Assembly: GCF_000003605.2 (NCBI RefSeq)
Contig: NW_003130356.1
Location: 957,596-974,537, forward strand
From: Saccoglossus kowalevskii
Lineage: Eukaryota > Hemichordata > Enteropneusta > Harrimaniidae
Length of the DNA: 16,942 nucleotides
Direction of reading: 5' to 3'
Below are positions 11,201 through 16,806 of this stretch, in pieces. Position 1 is the first letter of the stretch. Each line of letters begins with the position of its first letter. A model generated the notes under the pieces. The model was not told the origin of the DNA. It saw only the letters and a list, made by a program, of their open reading frames with translations, and did no database searches. Position numbers and translations under genes: made by a program.

Positions 11201-13091
11201 ATACAGTTGGTGCACTTTTTTTTTTATTAACTCATAACAGCCTACTGGAGGAGGTTAAAGGTTACAAATTACGAATAAAAATTTAATCAAATTACAATGG
11301 CTAAGATTTTATAGAACAACCAAAAGTAGACTAAATTAGTGGACTGGAATTAGTAACATAAAATAAAATAAAATAAAATAAATTGAAATACCCACAAAAT
11401 ACTATAACAGAATATAAAAACAAAAATCCCAATGAACACATAATAATGGATATACAGTATATATAAAAAAAAGTCTATGATTAAGTATGTGCTGCTGTCT
11501 AATAACAAAGCTGTTATTTCGATATTGTGCTAAAGGAATTGTTAAGTTATTATTTGACATTATTTTAATGAATTTATTTTCAGGTGTCAGATTTATAAAG
11601 TCAGTGATAATCTTTTCAGCTTCTTTGTATTACCTCAGACTAGTAATATTAGTATTAGTATTACTAGTCTGAGGTATTATATACTGGGCCTATTATAAGG
11701 AAGTGGTGTTCATCTTCAATGTCACTACTTTTGATTCTGTTGTGTCTTTCTCCTTCATTATCAAGACTGTGATTCAAGTTGCTCAGTCTGAATTTGGTAC
11801 TTTTCAGTTCTTTATTTTTTAGCTTTATTAAAGGAAAAGTCAAGCCAAACAACATAATTCTCCCTGAAGAAAGCGCTCCACAAATGTAGGAGAATGCAAT
11901 TTACAGTTTATATATATATATTTTATATATTTATTCATTCTCTAGAAATTCAACTTTTCATCAGTATTATGTAGTCAGCCATCTTGATTCTCAAGCAAAG
12001 GATTATGGGTAAAGTGTGACTTCATATCAACTGTTGTGAAAAATTGCAAAAATGCTTTCATCTATAACATGAGAAATACTGATGCGAATTAGGCAAATTA
12101 GAATGTTACAAATACACATAAAGTGAAGATATTGCCAAAAACGTTAAAAAATAAAAATTATTATTTTAGACATGAAATATAAAATGACACTTTTTTGTCC
12201 CCTTTTTGTGTTCAACAGGTTATATATCACCTATATAACCTACTTACATGGGTAAGTTGTATACAATATCAGGACATTTGAGCATTTGGTAGAAAAACAT
12301 AAAAATAAATTTTCAGTTCTGTTTCCATGACAACTGTTTTATCAGCATGTTTGGAACCAGTACATGTATGCTACCAATTTCTAAACTTTCAGCCAATTTG
12401 AAGTTCAACTTTTGAAGTTATAGATGAAACCATTTTCTCAATTTCTGACAACAGACTCTATGACGTCATACTTTACCCATAACCCTTTGCTGAAGAATCA
12501 AGATGGCGGACTACATAAATTGATGAAAAGTTGAATATCTAGAGAATGAAAAGTGATATAAAAAAACTGTAAACTTGTAATGTAATGATCTTACATTTGC
12601 CGAGCTCTTTTATCTAGTAGTATTATGTTGTTAGCCTTGACTTTTCCTTTAATTTTCCAAAATAAAATTTGTTTGAAATATTTGTTTGTTCTTTGTATTA
12701 GTATTTAAATTCTTCTATTCTAAGAATTTTCGCAATTTGACGACTTTTATGAAGATAAAATTTTGCAAAAGTCGCCGGCCGACACTATGTGACGTACAAC
12801 CCCAAGGGGATGCAGGAAGCGGGTCCAACCCATTGTGTTGACACAATGGGGTCCAACCAACCGGTGCAGCAAATATGAGAACAAAGCACCATCGACGGGA
12901 CCTTGACGGGACAGGAAATGAATGCTGGAATGTGAATAATTTGACATTTCGCGTCCGAAATTATCGCTGAATTAAATATTACTCACCTTATGACGAGAAA
13001 ACACGTTCTAATAATACACAAAAGTGTGCGTTTTACGGAAAACAATGATTACAAAAATGAGAAAGATACCACGATACAAATATGCCGCCAT
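799..13091 (-). CDS. Large lipid transfer protein gene, N-terminal part (vitellogenin/apoB/MTP superfamily), 12 exons, 3' end off the window
   Basis: This gene model was assembled by eye from splice sites on the minus strand. Exons E2-E12 have GT/AG borders and every intron phase agrees, giving 1450 coding bases; candidate E1 adds 35 codons with an internal stop. Family knowledge: this module (LPD_N, lipovitellin-1-like) binds and transfers lipid in secreted lipoproteins or, in MTP, in the ER lumen. What I see: N-sheet strands in E2-E6 ending with LKLPHTINIEERF at the sheet-helix junction, then amphipathic helical repeats, including CFNKLVQLLSRLSP, AYRNIVIDSLGAVATETSQM and HKALLVLGSVAEVL. These line up by eye in order and spacing with apoB (LFNKLVTELRGLSDE) and MTP. 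The order and the length of about 518 residues up to the LVLGSV segment match the family. Which member it is (MTP, apoB-like, vitellogenin-like) cannot be told because the diagnostic C-terminal part lies outside the window. Confidence 0.85.
1068..1370. mobile_element. TTAA-flanked MITE, long subfamily, copy A
   Basis: A 303-bp element with TTAA on both sides (1064-1067 and 1371-1374) and imperfect terminal inverted repeats of the form AGGGCGGTAGTCGTCGCGCC. Its reverse complement matches copy D (14555-14832) along its whole length, including the shared internal words GATGGCGACT, GACTGTTG and CCAGGTCAAA. It sits in the E11-E12 intron, about 130 bp upstream of the E12 acceptor. It encodes nothing. 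Confidence 0.8.
1375..1922. other. Intron sequence between E11 and E12, featureless
   Basis: AT-rich intron with no repeat, ORF or motif that I can support. The palindrome TACCGGTA occurs at 1895-1902, about 20 bases inside the E11 donor. Confidence 0.5.
1923..2261 (-). CDS. Lipid transfer protein exon 11 (E11), helical domain
   Basis: This is the longest exon (112 codons) and the best family match. It encodes SVERSSCFNKLVQLLSRLSP, AYRNIVIDSLGAVATETSQM and NLVFRTLSHFLALQKPPPGK in series. This is the pattern of paired amphipathic helices in the lipovitellin/apoB/MTP alpha-helical domain, in which 'R..ilDalp.igT..a...i...i' recurs in vitellogenins. Acceptor ATTTTTGAAG|AG; the donor CCAG|GTAGTT is weak but the only one in frame. 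Confidence 0.88.
2351..2555. mobile_element. Fold-back MITE with GGCCAAAAAA termini
   Basis: A 205-bp element beginning GGCCAAAAAA and ending TTTTTTGGCC. Its two halves are imperfect inverted copies: the left arm reads TTGTTGCCCTCAGCGACCG and then GGGTCG before a T run, while the reverse of the right arm reads TGTTGCTCTCAAGTCGG and then GGGTCGG before a T run. TTA flanks both ends, a possible 2-3 bp target duplication. It lies in the E10-E11 intron, about 90 bp from the E11 acceptor. Confidence 0.7.
2800..2990 (+). repeat. Probable LINE 3' tail with hairpin and ATT repeats
   Basis: A T-rich stretch, then an 8-bp hairpin (TAAAAACC 2930-2937, GGTTTTTA 2945-2952), AATAAA at 2960-2965, and an (ATT)n end at about 2975-2987. 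This arrangement is typical of the 3' end of non-LTR retrotransposons that insert as 5'-truncated copies. The element family is not identifiable. It is antisense to the host gene, in the E10-E11 intron. Confidence 0.5.
3375..3459 (-). CDS. Lipid transfer protein exon 10 (E10)
   Basis: Acceptor CCATACAG|TAC, donor CATAG|GTAAGA; 28 codons plus G. It encodes YIKNRVPLEEIVSEIKGNLS then CVWKNKVI, amphipathic helices of the alpha-helical domain. It joins E11 through G|AG (Glu). Confidence 0.75.
3807..3940 (-). CDS. Lipid transfer protein exon 9 (E9), start of helical domain
   Basis: Acceptor TTTTCTGCAG|AC, donor GCAGCG|GTGAGT; 44 codons. It encodes PEMASSSTGTLKYLSTELLQ then FAHINVTITQPDNLVNDSIQ. 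The context matches the first helices of the family (apoB KQAEAVLKTLQELKKLTISE). The 247-bp intron upstream of it is half filled by the 120-bp MITE at 3992-4111. Confidence 0.8.
3992..4111. mobile_element. TTAA-flanked MITE, short subfamily, copy B
   Basis: 120 bp between TTAA at 3988-3991 and 4112-4115, with termini AGGGCGGCAGTTGTCGCGCC and AGCACAGTGGTCGTCGCGC (inverted). It matches copy C (14416-14543) in reverse orientation through the whole length (shared internal GGACTCATAGCGACG and TTTCATGTAAATAAACAATG). It takes up half of the 247-bp E8-E9 intron. Confidence 0.82.
4188..4255 (-). CDS. Lipid transfer protein exon 8 (E8)
   Basis: Acceptor CACTGTAG|C, donor TTACG|GTAAGT; 22 codons plus split bases, with YDMFAGIPGDKRKKEQNEMH as a charged linker before the helical domain. 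Both flanking phases agree (AA|C and G|AC). The upstream half of this exon with its acceptor region is copied at 4345-4480; that copy's acceptor AG is changed to AT and its reading frame reaches TGA. Confidence 0.75.
4199..4590. repeat. Threefold tandem duplication that includes part of exon 8
   Basis: Three diverging copies, at about 4199-4344, 4345-4480 and 4480-4590. Copies 1 and 2 share TCCCCTGGAATTCCAGCAAA and the following bases, which is E8 coding sequence plus its acceptor region, then GTAAGCACCCTCTAGTG and CTTTTGTTTT.ATCAATAC. Copy 3 retains only ATGTCA.AG and downstream words and has lost the coding part. Copies 1 and 2 also carry a CTCF-like word. Confidence 0.8.
4426..4440 (-). 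promoter_or_regulatory. CTCF-like motif in the intronic duplication
   Basis: The minus strand reads CCACTAGAGGGTGCT, matching 14 of 15 positions of CCASYAGRKGGCRSY (T instead of C at position 12). A weaker copy lies at 4281-4295 in the first repeat unit. Binding is not shown by sequence alone. Confidence 0.35.
4645..5001. repeat. Short direct and inverted repeats in the E7-E8 intron
   Basis: ACTCCATACATTAT.AACAG occurs at about 4645 and again at about 4790 (spacing about 145 bp, close to the neighbouring duplication period). A perfect 13-bp inverted pair, TTTGCTCTATTAG, is at 4850-4862 and 4989-5001. These could mark an old small mobile element; no coding content. Confidence 0.45.
5052..5137 (-). 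CDS. Lipid transfer protein exon 7 (E7), sheet-to-helix junction
   Basis: Acceptor TTATTGCAG|GAA, donor CCCAA|GTGAGT; 28 codons plus AA. It encodes EILYNSDLKLPHTINIEERF and SAPREADP. This corresponds to the end of the N-sheet domain, where apoB has TQTLKLEDTPKINSRFFGEG. The split codon AA|C joins E8. Confidence 0.82.
5235..5262. repeat. Poly(T) run of 28
   Basis: Uninterrupted T run in the E6-E7 intron; A run on the sense strand of the gene. A likely hypervariable mononucleotide tract. Confidence 0.9.
5327..5506 (-). CDS. Lipid transfer protein exon 6 (E6)
   Basis: Acceptor GTTGACAG|TCA, donor GAGAAG|GTAAGC; exactly 60 codons, phase 0 on both sides, as E5 and E7 require. It includes MLDDCIAFTCVTLFTTCGHA, then ESTYTATPTTNGVVFRRKKH, which fits the family strand with the pattern TY.I....V. 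Three cysteines lie within about 13 residues. An internal alternative acceptor (GCTTTAG|GT, at 5434) exists but would not fit the E5 phase. Confidence 0.75.
5639..7022. mobile_element. Large fold-back element of about 1.4 kb with arms over 250 bp
   Basis: The left arm (about 5639-5893) and the reverse complement of the right arm (about 6772-7022) align with gaps. Shared words in order are GTGGCTAATGAC, GCCAAGTGAAT, TTTTCTGGA, CTAACATTTTGGTT, GGTGGCAACAT, GACGAAAATCAAAATCCT or GCAACGAAAATCAAAATCCT, and GCTAG.GGG. The centre (about 5900-6770) shows no recognisable transposase. A 69-codon minus ORF starts inside the right arm at 6834 (MSNENQNPIEDVHFIDTLGD), and a 64-codon plus ORF lies at 6267-6461; neither resembles a family I know. 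It fills most of the E5-E6 intron. Target duplication not identified. Confidence 0.68.
7151..7370 (+). CDS. Unidentified open stretch, possible exon or processed pseudogene fragment
   Basis: A plus-strand open frame preceded by ACTCAG| and ending at CAAT|GTAAGT, or, read through, at a TAA (7381-7383) with AATAAA overlapping it. It encodes MKFILDEGKKMHVNLSDMSG and later SKWPPNIHFEIHPTNKMTSR, with non-random amino acid use. I do not recognise it. It lies antisense inside the E5-E6 intron, so it may be an exon of a nested gene, a retroposed fragment, or chance. Confidence 0.25.
7560..7685 (+). repeat. LINE-like 3' tail adjoining the E5 splice donor
   Basis: A T-rich stretch, then CTCTGAGATACGGTTTC, AATAAA at 7667-7672 and ATT repeats at 7674-7685. 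It has the same architecture as 2800-2990. The ATT repeats stop exactly where the antisense donor hexamer (ACTTAC on plus, 7686-7691) begins. Confidence 0.5.
7692..7786 (-). CDS. Lipid transfer protein exon 5 (E5)
   Basis: Acceptor TATGACAG|AA, donor ACAAAT|GTAAGT. It starts in the phase left by E4 (G|AA gives Glu) and ends in phase 0; 31 codons. It encodes KWGDVTFGRLEPARLKLTDV then LVCYPHKYFTN, fitting the family strand with the pattern IK..DL..C. The donor hexamer is immediately followed (sense strand) by the AAT repeats of a retroelement tail at about 7674-7685. Confidence 0.72.
7932..8119 (-). CDS. Lipid transfer protein exon 4 (E4), N-sheet core
   Basis: Acceptor CTCTTTCCAG|G, donor GAAG|GTATGA; 62 codons plus split bases. 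The stretch GEVTSVFYPEDENIEELTLK followed by KMFVGLFTSKL matches the family pattern seen in apoB (QVFLYPEKDEPTYILNIKRG) and MTP (KEFYSYQNEAVAIENIKRG). The conserved cysteine that normally precedes the TYQV strand is absent here (GKDWTYQV in place of GNCKVTYQA), while a cysteine near the usual partner position remains in E5. Confidence 0.85.
8206..10213. repeat. 36-bp minisatellite, about 55 units
   Basis: The unit is 36 bp, GTCACTGTGACTTTCAT followed by GTCACTGGGGAAGACACGG, counted by hand at about 55 copies with few indels (a 1-base loss in the first unit, a TTC insertion near 8327, a shorter unit near 8340). Variation is limited to a few positions: GGGTCAC/GGATCAC, CTGTGAC/CTGCGAC, ACACG/ACAGG, CACTG/TACTG/CATTG, GGGGAAG/GAGGAAG. 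It fills about 92% of the E3-E4 intron (8120-10306). Because 36 is divisible by 3 and the unit lacks stops, long open frames of 528-535 codons exist on both strands, plus a 374-codon one; these are repeat artefacts, not genes. Each unit contains the palindrome GTCAC-T-GTGAC. Confidence 0.97.
10307..10349 (-). CDS. Lipid transfer protein exon 3 (E3), 43-bp exon
   Basis: This small exon lies between TTGTTACAG|GC and AAATG|GTGAGT and encodes DVLPHSRHWDMTK plus split codons at both ends. It was too short to find as an ORF and is supported by strong splice sites and by phase agreement on both sides (G|GC and TG|G). The 36-bp minisatellite fills nearly all of the intron downstream of it. Confidence 0.68.
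10350..11006. other. Intron between E2 and E3, featureless
   Basis: 657 bp of AT-rich intron without repeats, motifs or ORFs I can support. Confidence 0.5.
11007..11103 (-). CDS. Lipid transfer protein exon 2 (E2), N-sheet
   Basis: Acceptor CGTTCAG|ATT, donor GAAG|GTGATT. Phase 0 at the start, phase 1 at the end; 32 codons. It encodes IGISQLGSEKNGQL followed by CRLRVISILQYLDHQSPE, which fits the early N-sheet strands of the family (the stretch around GYRISSNVDVALLW in MTP). The joined codon with E3 is GGC (Gly). Confidence 0.72.
11350..11382. repeat. (TAAAA)n microsatellite
   Basis: About five tandem TAAAA/AAAAT units in intron 1. Confidence 0.75.
11631..11676. repeat. Perfect inverted repeat, 18-bp arms
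   Basis: TACCTCAGACTAGTAATA (11631-11648) and its exact reverse complement (11659-11676) around a 10-base spacer. Capable of a strong hairpin or cruciform. It lies in intron 1, about 150 bp from the TTAA element. Confidence 0.92.
11832..12648. mobile_element. Kolobok/T2-type non-autonomous DNA transposon
   Basis: An 817-bp element flanked by TTAA (11828-11831, 12649-12652), starting AGGAAAAGTCAAG and ending with its inverse. Arms of about 200-230 bp match in inverted order: ACAACATAAT, CAAATGTA, TTTACAGTTT, TTCTCTAGA, TTCAACTTTTCATCA, CATCTTGATTCT and GCAAAGG.TTATGGGTAAAGT. TTAAAGGRR termini are the signature described for T2 MITEs of the Kolobok superfamily. There is no transposase ORF in the centre. 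It lies in intron 1 of the lipid transfer gene. Confidence 0.85.
12829..12850. repeat. Short perfect hairpin
   Basis: CCCATTGTGT and ACACAATGGG separated by TG, flanked on both sides by GGTCCAACC-type direct repeats. GC-rich surroundings (12770-12900) contrast with the AT-rich neighbourhood. Confidence 0.85.
12987..13091 (-). CDS. Candidate exon 1 (E1): start codon and signal peptide, with in-frame TAG
   Basis: ATG at 13091 in the context AGCAATGGCGGC opens MAAYLYRGIFLIFVIIVF, a good signal-peptide shape (short N-region, long hydrophobic core), as expected for a secreted lipid transfer protein. The exon ends with a textbook donor, CATAAG|GTGAGT, after exactly 35 codons, and so in phase 0, as E2 requires. 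However, codon 28 (13010-13008) is TAG. The residues around it (THTFVYY-stop-NVFSRHK) would align with the first strand of the N-sheet. A weaker phase-0 donor, TTT|GTGTAT, at 13019 would avoid the stop. Alternatives: a null allele or base error, a different first exon, or a chance ORF. Confidence 0.5.
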
Positions 13092-13185
13092 TGCTACATG
13101 CAAATTAGAAGTAAACCATTGGAAAACATGGGGGAGAAAGTGTGACTAGTGCATTTTTGTCTTATCTGTACAGTTTTAGTTTTTC
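13092..13185 (-). promoter_or_regulatory. Possible promoter of the lipid transfer gene
   Basis: Just upstream of the candidate start codon the sense strand carries CCAAT (13118-13122) and the octamer ATTTGCAT (13098-13105). The start itself reads ATGGCGGC, a YY1-like word often found at start codons of TATA-less genes. There is no TATA box. This depends on exon 1 being correct. Confidence 0.35.
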
Positions 13186-14411
13186 TTGAATGTGCAAATA
13201 TTTTGTTACTGCGACATCTTGCATTCATTTTTTTTCTCTCTGTGTCAAGCTTGTATTTCTTTCAACAAATCTTCCTTTCACCCGCAATAATTTCAAATGG
13301 TCGATCCCTAAAATCACTTCCCTGGTCCCTCAGAAGCTTAGGTTGTTGTGATAGTCTGCTGGGGACCGAAAACGGACATCGACGAACGAACTTCTCCGGC
13401 CTTTCTGGTCTTAAAATCACTGAGATGATTGTCGGCTTTCGACCTCCATCAGACCATGGACTTAAGTACGTCCACGATCAAGCAGACTATCACAACAGCT
13501 GAGCTCCCGTGTCGCTGGATGGGCTTTTGACATTAAAACGCCACCAGCGTCGAAAAATAGCACATAAACTCGATTACCGGTAGGAACCAATCTGATTAAA
13601 ATCTAATGTAGTGTACGGGCTTTAATCATTAATAGTATTTTGGCTATAAACTTATTTTAATTTTATTTTTATTAATGCCTTTTTATTTTATTATTTTACT
13701 TTGATTTTGTGATTTTTTTTAATTCCGCCCTACATAATTACACATGCTATACTATTGAAGCCCATGATGCCCTCCATTTTTATAAATATTTATAACTTTC
13801 AATGGCAGTTGAATCGAGCCAGCCAATAAATGAGCAGTAAACAATGACGTCATTTGGAAATGTTATCCATCGTTTAATAGAAACGACTCGTTTAAGTTCT
13901 TATTGTGAAATTTATTAATATTTATAAAAATATGATGAAGAGAATGGTTTTGTTTGGTCACTAGTTAACATGTGTACCACATTTGAAGATAAATAATTAA
14001 TTACCAAACTATTTATATTTTAGAAAATAAATAAACTCACTTTAAAAAGTCTGCTAACTGTTCAATTATGTTTTAACATCAGCTGAGTTAGTTTGTACTG
14101 AAACCTATATAATAATAATATACATTGTCGGTACACTGCAAACGTTTACAAAATTCAATCACGTGTGTGGAGTTGTTACCATAGTTACAAATCTATCGGC
14201 TCCGATCTTTTAAAAGCAAGAAATTAGAACAATAATCTAAAGTTCATGTAAATGAAAATAAATTCAAAAACTAGTTCGAGTACATTTTTTTTCTTGTCTG
14301 CACTTCCAGATAGCCAGTTAGTTACTTGGAAAATCCAGCGAATATTCAGGAAATTATCAAGTATATGTAAAATTATGCCCACGTTCACAAGTCCTTCTAT
14401 ATTTCGAAACG
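13186..14411. other. Upstream intergenic region
   Basis: No gene supported. It contains an exact 17-bp inverted pair, TGTTGTGATAGTCTGCT (13344-13360) and its reverse complement (13481-13497), bounding about 120 bp of higher GC, and the palindrome TACCGGTA at 13575-13582. A 117-codon plus ORF at 13149-13502 crosses the inverted pair and has no recognisable content. The rest is AT-rich. Confidence 0.45.
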
Positions 14412-14415
14412 TTAA

Positions 14416-14543
14416 AGCGCGGTGGTCGTCGCGCAGCGCGTGTTCGGATTTCATGTAAATAAACAATGTATTTTACACGCGTTGTATGCGTCGCTATGAG
14501 TCCCATATCGAACAGGTCGACGTGGCACGGCGACTGCCGCCCT
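14416..14543. mobile_element. TTAA-flanked MITE, short subfamily, copy C
   Basis: 128 bp between TTAA at 14412-14415 and 14544-14547. It starts AGCGCGGTGGTCGTCGCGC and ends GCGACTGCCGCCCT. It aligns full length with copy B (3992-4111) in opposite orientation. Confidence 0.82.
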
Positions 14544-14554
14544 TTAATTGTTAA

Positions 14555-14832
14555 AAGGCGGTGATCGTCGTGCCACGCATGCGCATGCGCGAGATGTGGT
14601 GTCATTTGACAACGATGGCGACTGTGACTGTTGTACAGACCAACAAGTACAGACTGGGACGTTACAAAGCTTAACAAGTAATTTCTTTGGTGATTCCGTT
14701 AGCACCTTCCATGGTGATTCGAAGGTATTGAAGAAGTCACCGGCGGTAATTAGTGGACGTCGCGTCCAGGTCAAAACTCCATATAAAGAAGAGCGCAATG
14801 TCGCACATGCGCGGCGCGACGACTACCGCCCT
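14555..14832. mobile_element. TTAA-flanked MITE, long subfamily, copy D
   Basis: 278 bp, starting after TTAA (14551-14554) with AAGGCGGTGATCGTCG and ending CGCGACGACTACCGCCCT; the right TTAA has become CTCA. It aligns with the reverse complement of copy A along its length. It starts 11 bp after copy C. Short ORFs across it on both strands are not genes. Confidence 0.8.
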
Positions 14833-15390
14833 CTCATAATACTAGGAGATCATCTATGATTCATCAACAGGTGGTTATCGCGAGATTACCTAGAATCACG
14901 AGAACATCGCAAAGCCAATAGATGCGGAAGTCGGTGCGATCCCGTACTACCGAAGTGCATACTTTGTGCTATTCTTCTGGTGACTATTGGCTGATGTGAA
15001 CTAGAACCGGAAATAAAAAAACAATCACTACACAACCAACAACCAAACATACATGTCTATTTGAACGACACTACTTTGAACACTGAAGTCACAGAAGCGC
15101 TTCGGCGCTAGAGGGCGCTCCGCTCACAGTCACTCTCCTATGATACAATAACTGTGTATGAATATTCTTGCTAGTGATAATTATAAACAAGAGGTTAATT
15201 CTCAGTAAAAGAGGCGGAACGATGAGGGTATACCACCTTGTGTCAGAGTAGGCTACCTTAATAATAATAACAGATAATATCTTCATTCTTAAGACAATAA
15301 TTAACAAATATCTTTATTATATTAGCACTTTCAATAACAAAGTTAAAAATAAAAATACAAAAAAATAATAGTAAAAATACAAATAAAATA
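14833..15390. other. Intergenic region with small inverted repeat and CTCF-like word
   Basis: AGCCAATAG (14913-14921) and its exact inverse CTATTGGCT (14984-14992) lie near two ETS-like words (GCGGAAG at 14924, CCGGAA at 15007). A hairpin AGCGC-TTCG-GCGCT is at 15096-15109. GCGCTAGAGGGCGCT at 15105-15119 agrees with 13 of 15 positions of the CTCF consensus CCASYAGRKGGCRSY. Beyond 15150 it is AT-rich without features. Confidence 0.4.
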
Positions 15391-16806
15391 TATGCATGCT
15401 TTGTTGACTTAAAAAAGGCCTTCGACAGTGTCTGGCATCAGGGATTGTATATTTAATTGTTAAAGCTTGGAATATCGAACAAAATCTATAAAATTATCAA
15501 AAATATGTATAGTAAGGTAAAATATAAAGTTAAAAGCAAAGAAGGATTAACTGAACACTTCACTTCAAGGGTGGGAGTAAAACAGGGCTGTAACTTAAAC
15601 CCAACCCTATTCAATATTTTCATAAACGATCTACCTGATGTTCTTAATAAACCTAGATGTGACCCACCCAAACTGCAAAATACACCTATTAACTGTATAA
15701 TGTATGCTGGCGATCTTGTAATATATTCTGAAACAAAATCAGGATTACAAACTTGCCTTGATAATTTATCAATATACGCTAACAAATGGCATCTAACTGT
15801 TAACACGGAAATTATGAAAAATTATGATCTTTAACAGATCAAACAGACTTCTAGAGAATGATATTTTCTTCTTTGAATTTTGTAAATTAAATACTGTAAA
15901 ATCAACTAATCACCTAGGATTAATAGTAAGTGCTAATGGGAAATTCAAGGAAGGCCTAAAAAACATAAAAAGAAAAGCTTTAAAGGCCTTATTTTCTTCA
16001 AAGGTAAAAACTGGTAAAAACCCAAGTATATCATTGACACTTTCTCTGTTTGATAAACTAATCAGACCAATTCTCACATATGGTAGTGATGTATGGGGAG
16101 ATGAAATTACACCAAAATCACCAATTGATGATGTACATATAAATTATCTTCGTTTTCTCTTAGGGACATCCAAAAACACCACAACAATGGGTTTATACGG
16201 TGAACTTGGACGTTACCCATTGGAGACTTTTATCGAAAAACAAATCAGTGATAAAATATTTCAATCGTGTAAAGAACTCGTCAAATCCATTATTAAAATT
16301 AGCTTTCCAAAAAAATAAAGAAATTAATAGTAAATGGTACACTAATATATATTCCCTTTTGAATAACATTAACCAGTCCAACCTGGTCGACAGCAATGAA
16401 ATTCTAACAGCAAAGCAATGAGGACAAATTAACAAAAATATACAAACATCATTCATATCAACTTGGAAAATATTGAGATGCGCGAAAATTTAACTAAATT
16501 CCGCCTCAGTGACCATAACTTGAAAGTTGAGACTGGCAGACACAAAGGAATACCCCTTGCTAATAGATTATGCAACCTTTGTGATCAAAACGAAGTAGAA
16601 GATGAGTATATACCTAATGATGTCATGCCAAAGATATGCCCCCGAAAGAAATGTCCTATTTGAAATGGCAGAAAACCAAAATCCAATACTTTAAAAATTT
16701 GCCACCAAAGACACAATTCATAGCCTTGCTAAACAACAGTGGTCTAACACTCCATGTAGCAAGGTACCTAAAAAAGTGTTTTGAAATAAGACAGCAACGC
16801 CAGTGA
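15391..16806 (+). pseudogene. LINE ORF2 remnant: reverse transcriptase and C-terminal cysteine region
   Basis: Order of motifs: FVDLKKAFDSVWHQGL (15400s), stop TAA at 15454-15456, GVKQGCNLNPTLFNIFINDL, then the catalytic box as YAGDLVIY where the family has [FY]ADD, so the first catalytic Asp of the pair is lost. It continues LSIYANKWHLTVN, a frameshift near 15815, HLGLIVSANGKFKEGL, LFDKLIRPILTYGSDVWG, a frameshift in the A run near 16310, a stop at 16419-16421, then LTKFRLSDHNLKVETGRHKG with RLCNLC and VEDE (the usual C-terminal C..C..H..C region). The terminal segment LHVARYLKKCFEIRQQRQ ends at TGA 16804-16806. Several disruptions make it non-functional. Confidence 0.87.

Noticed and set aside
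12747-12947. 66-codon minus ORF in intron 1
   Set aside because: It covers the GC-rich hairpin island; no matching splice sites and no family similarity.
13011-13019. Removing the E1 stop by a small intron ending at the TAG
   Set aside because: The only upstream GT in a plausible place would make an intron of about 29 bp, and joining would shift the frame into another stop.
13149-13502. 117-codon plus-strand ORF with a hydrophobic start
   Set aside because: It crosses a 17-bp inverted repeat, has no recognisable domain and no convincing promoter or splice context.
14357-14859. Overlapping ORFs of 84-106 codons on both strands
   Set aside because: They fall within MITE copies C and D and mirror each other; no family features.
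15486-15806. 106-codon minus ORF
   Set aside because: Antisense shadow of the reverse transcriptase remnant.
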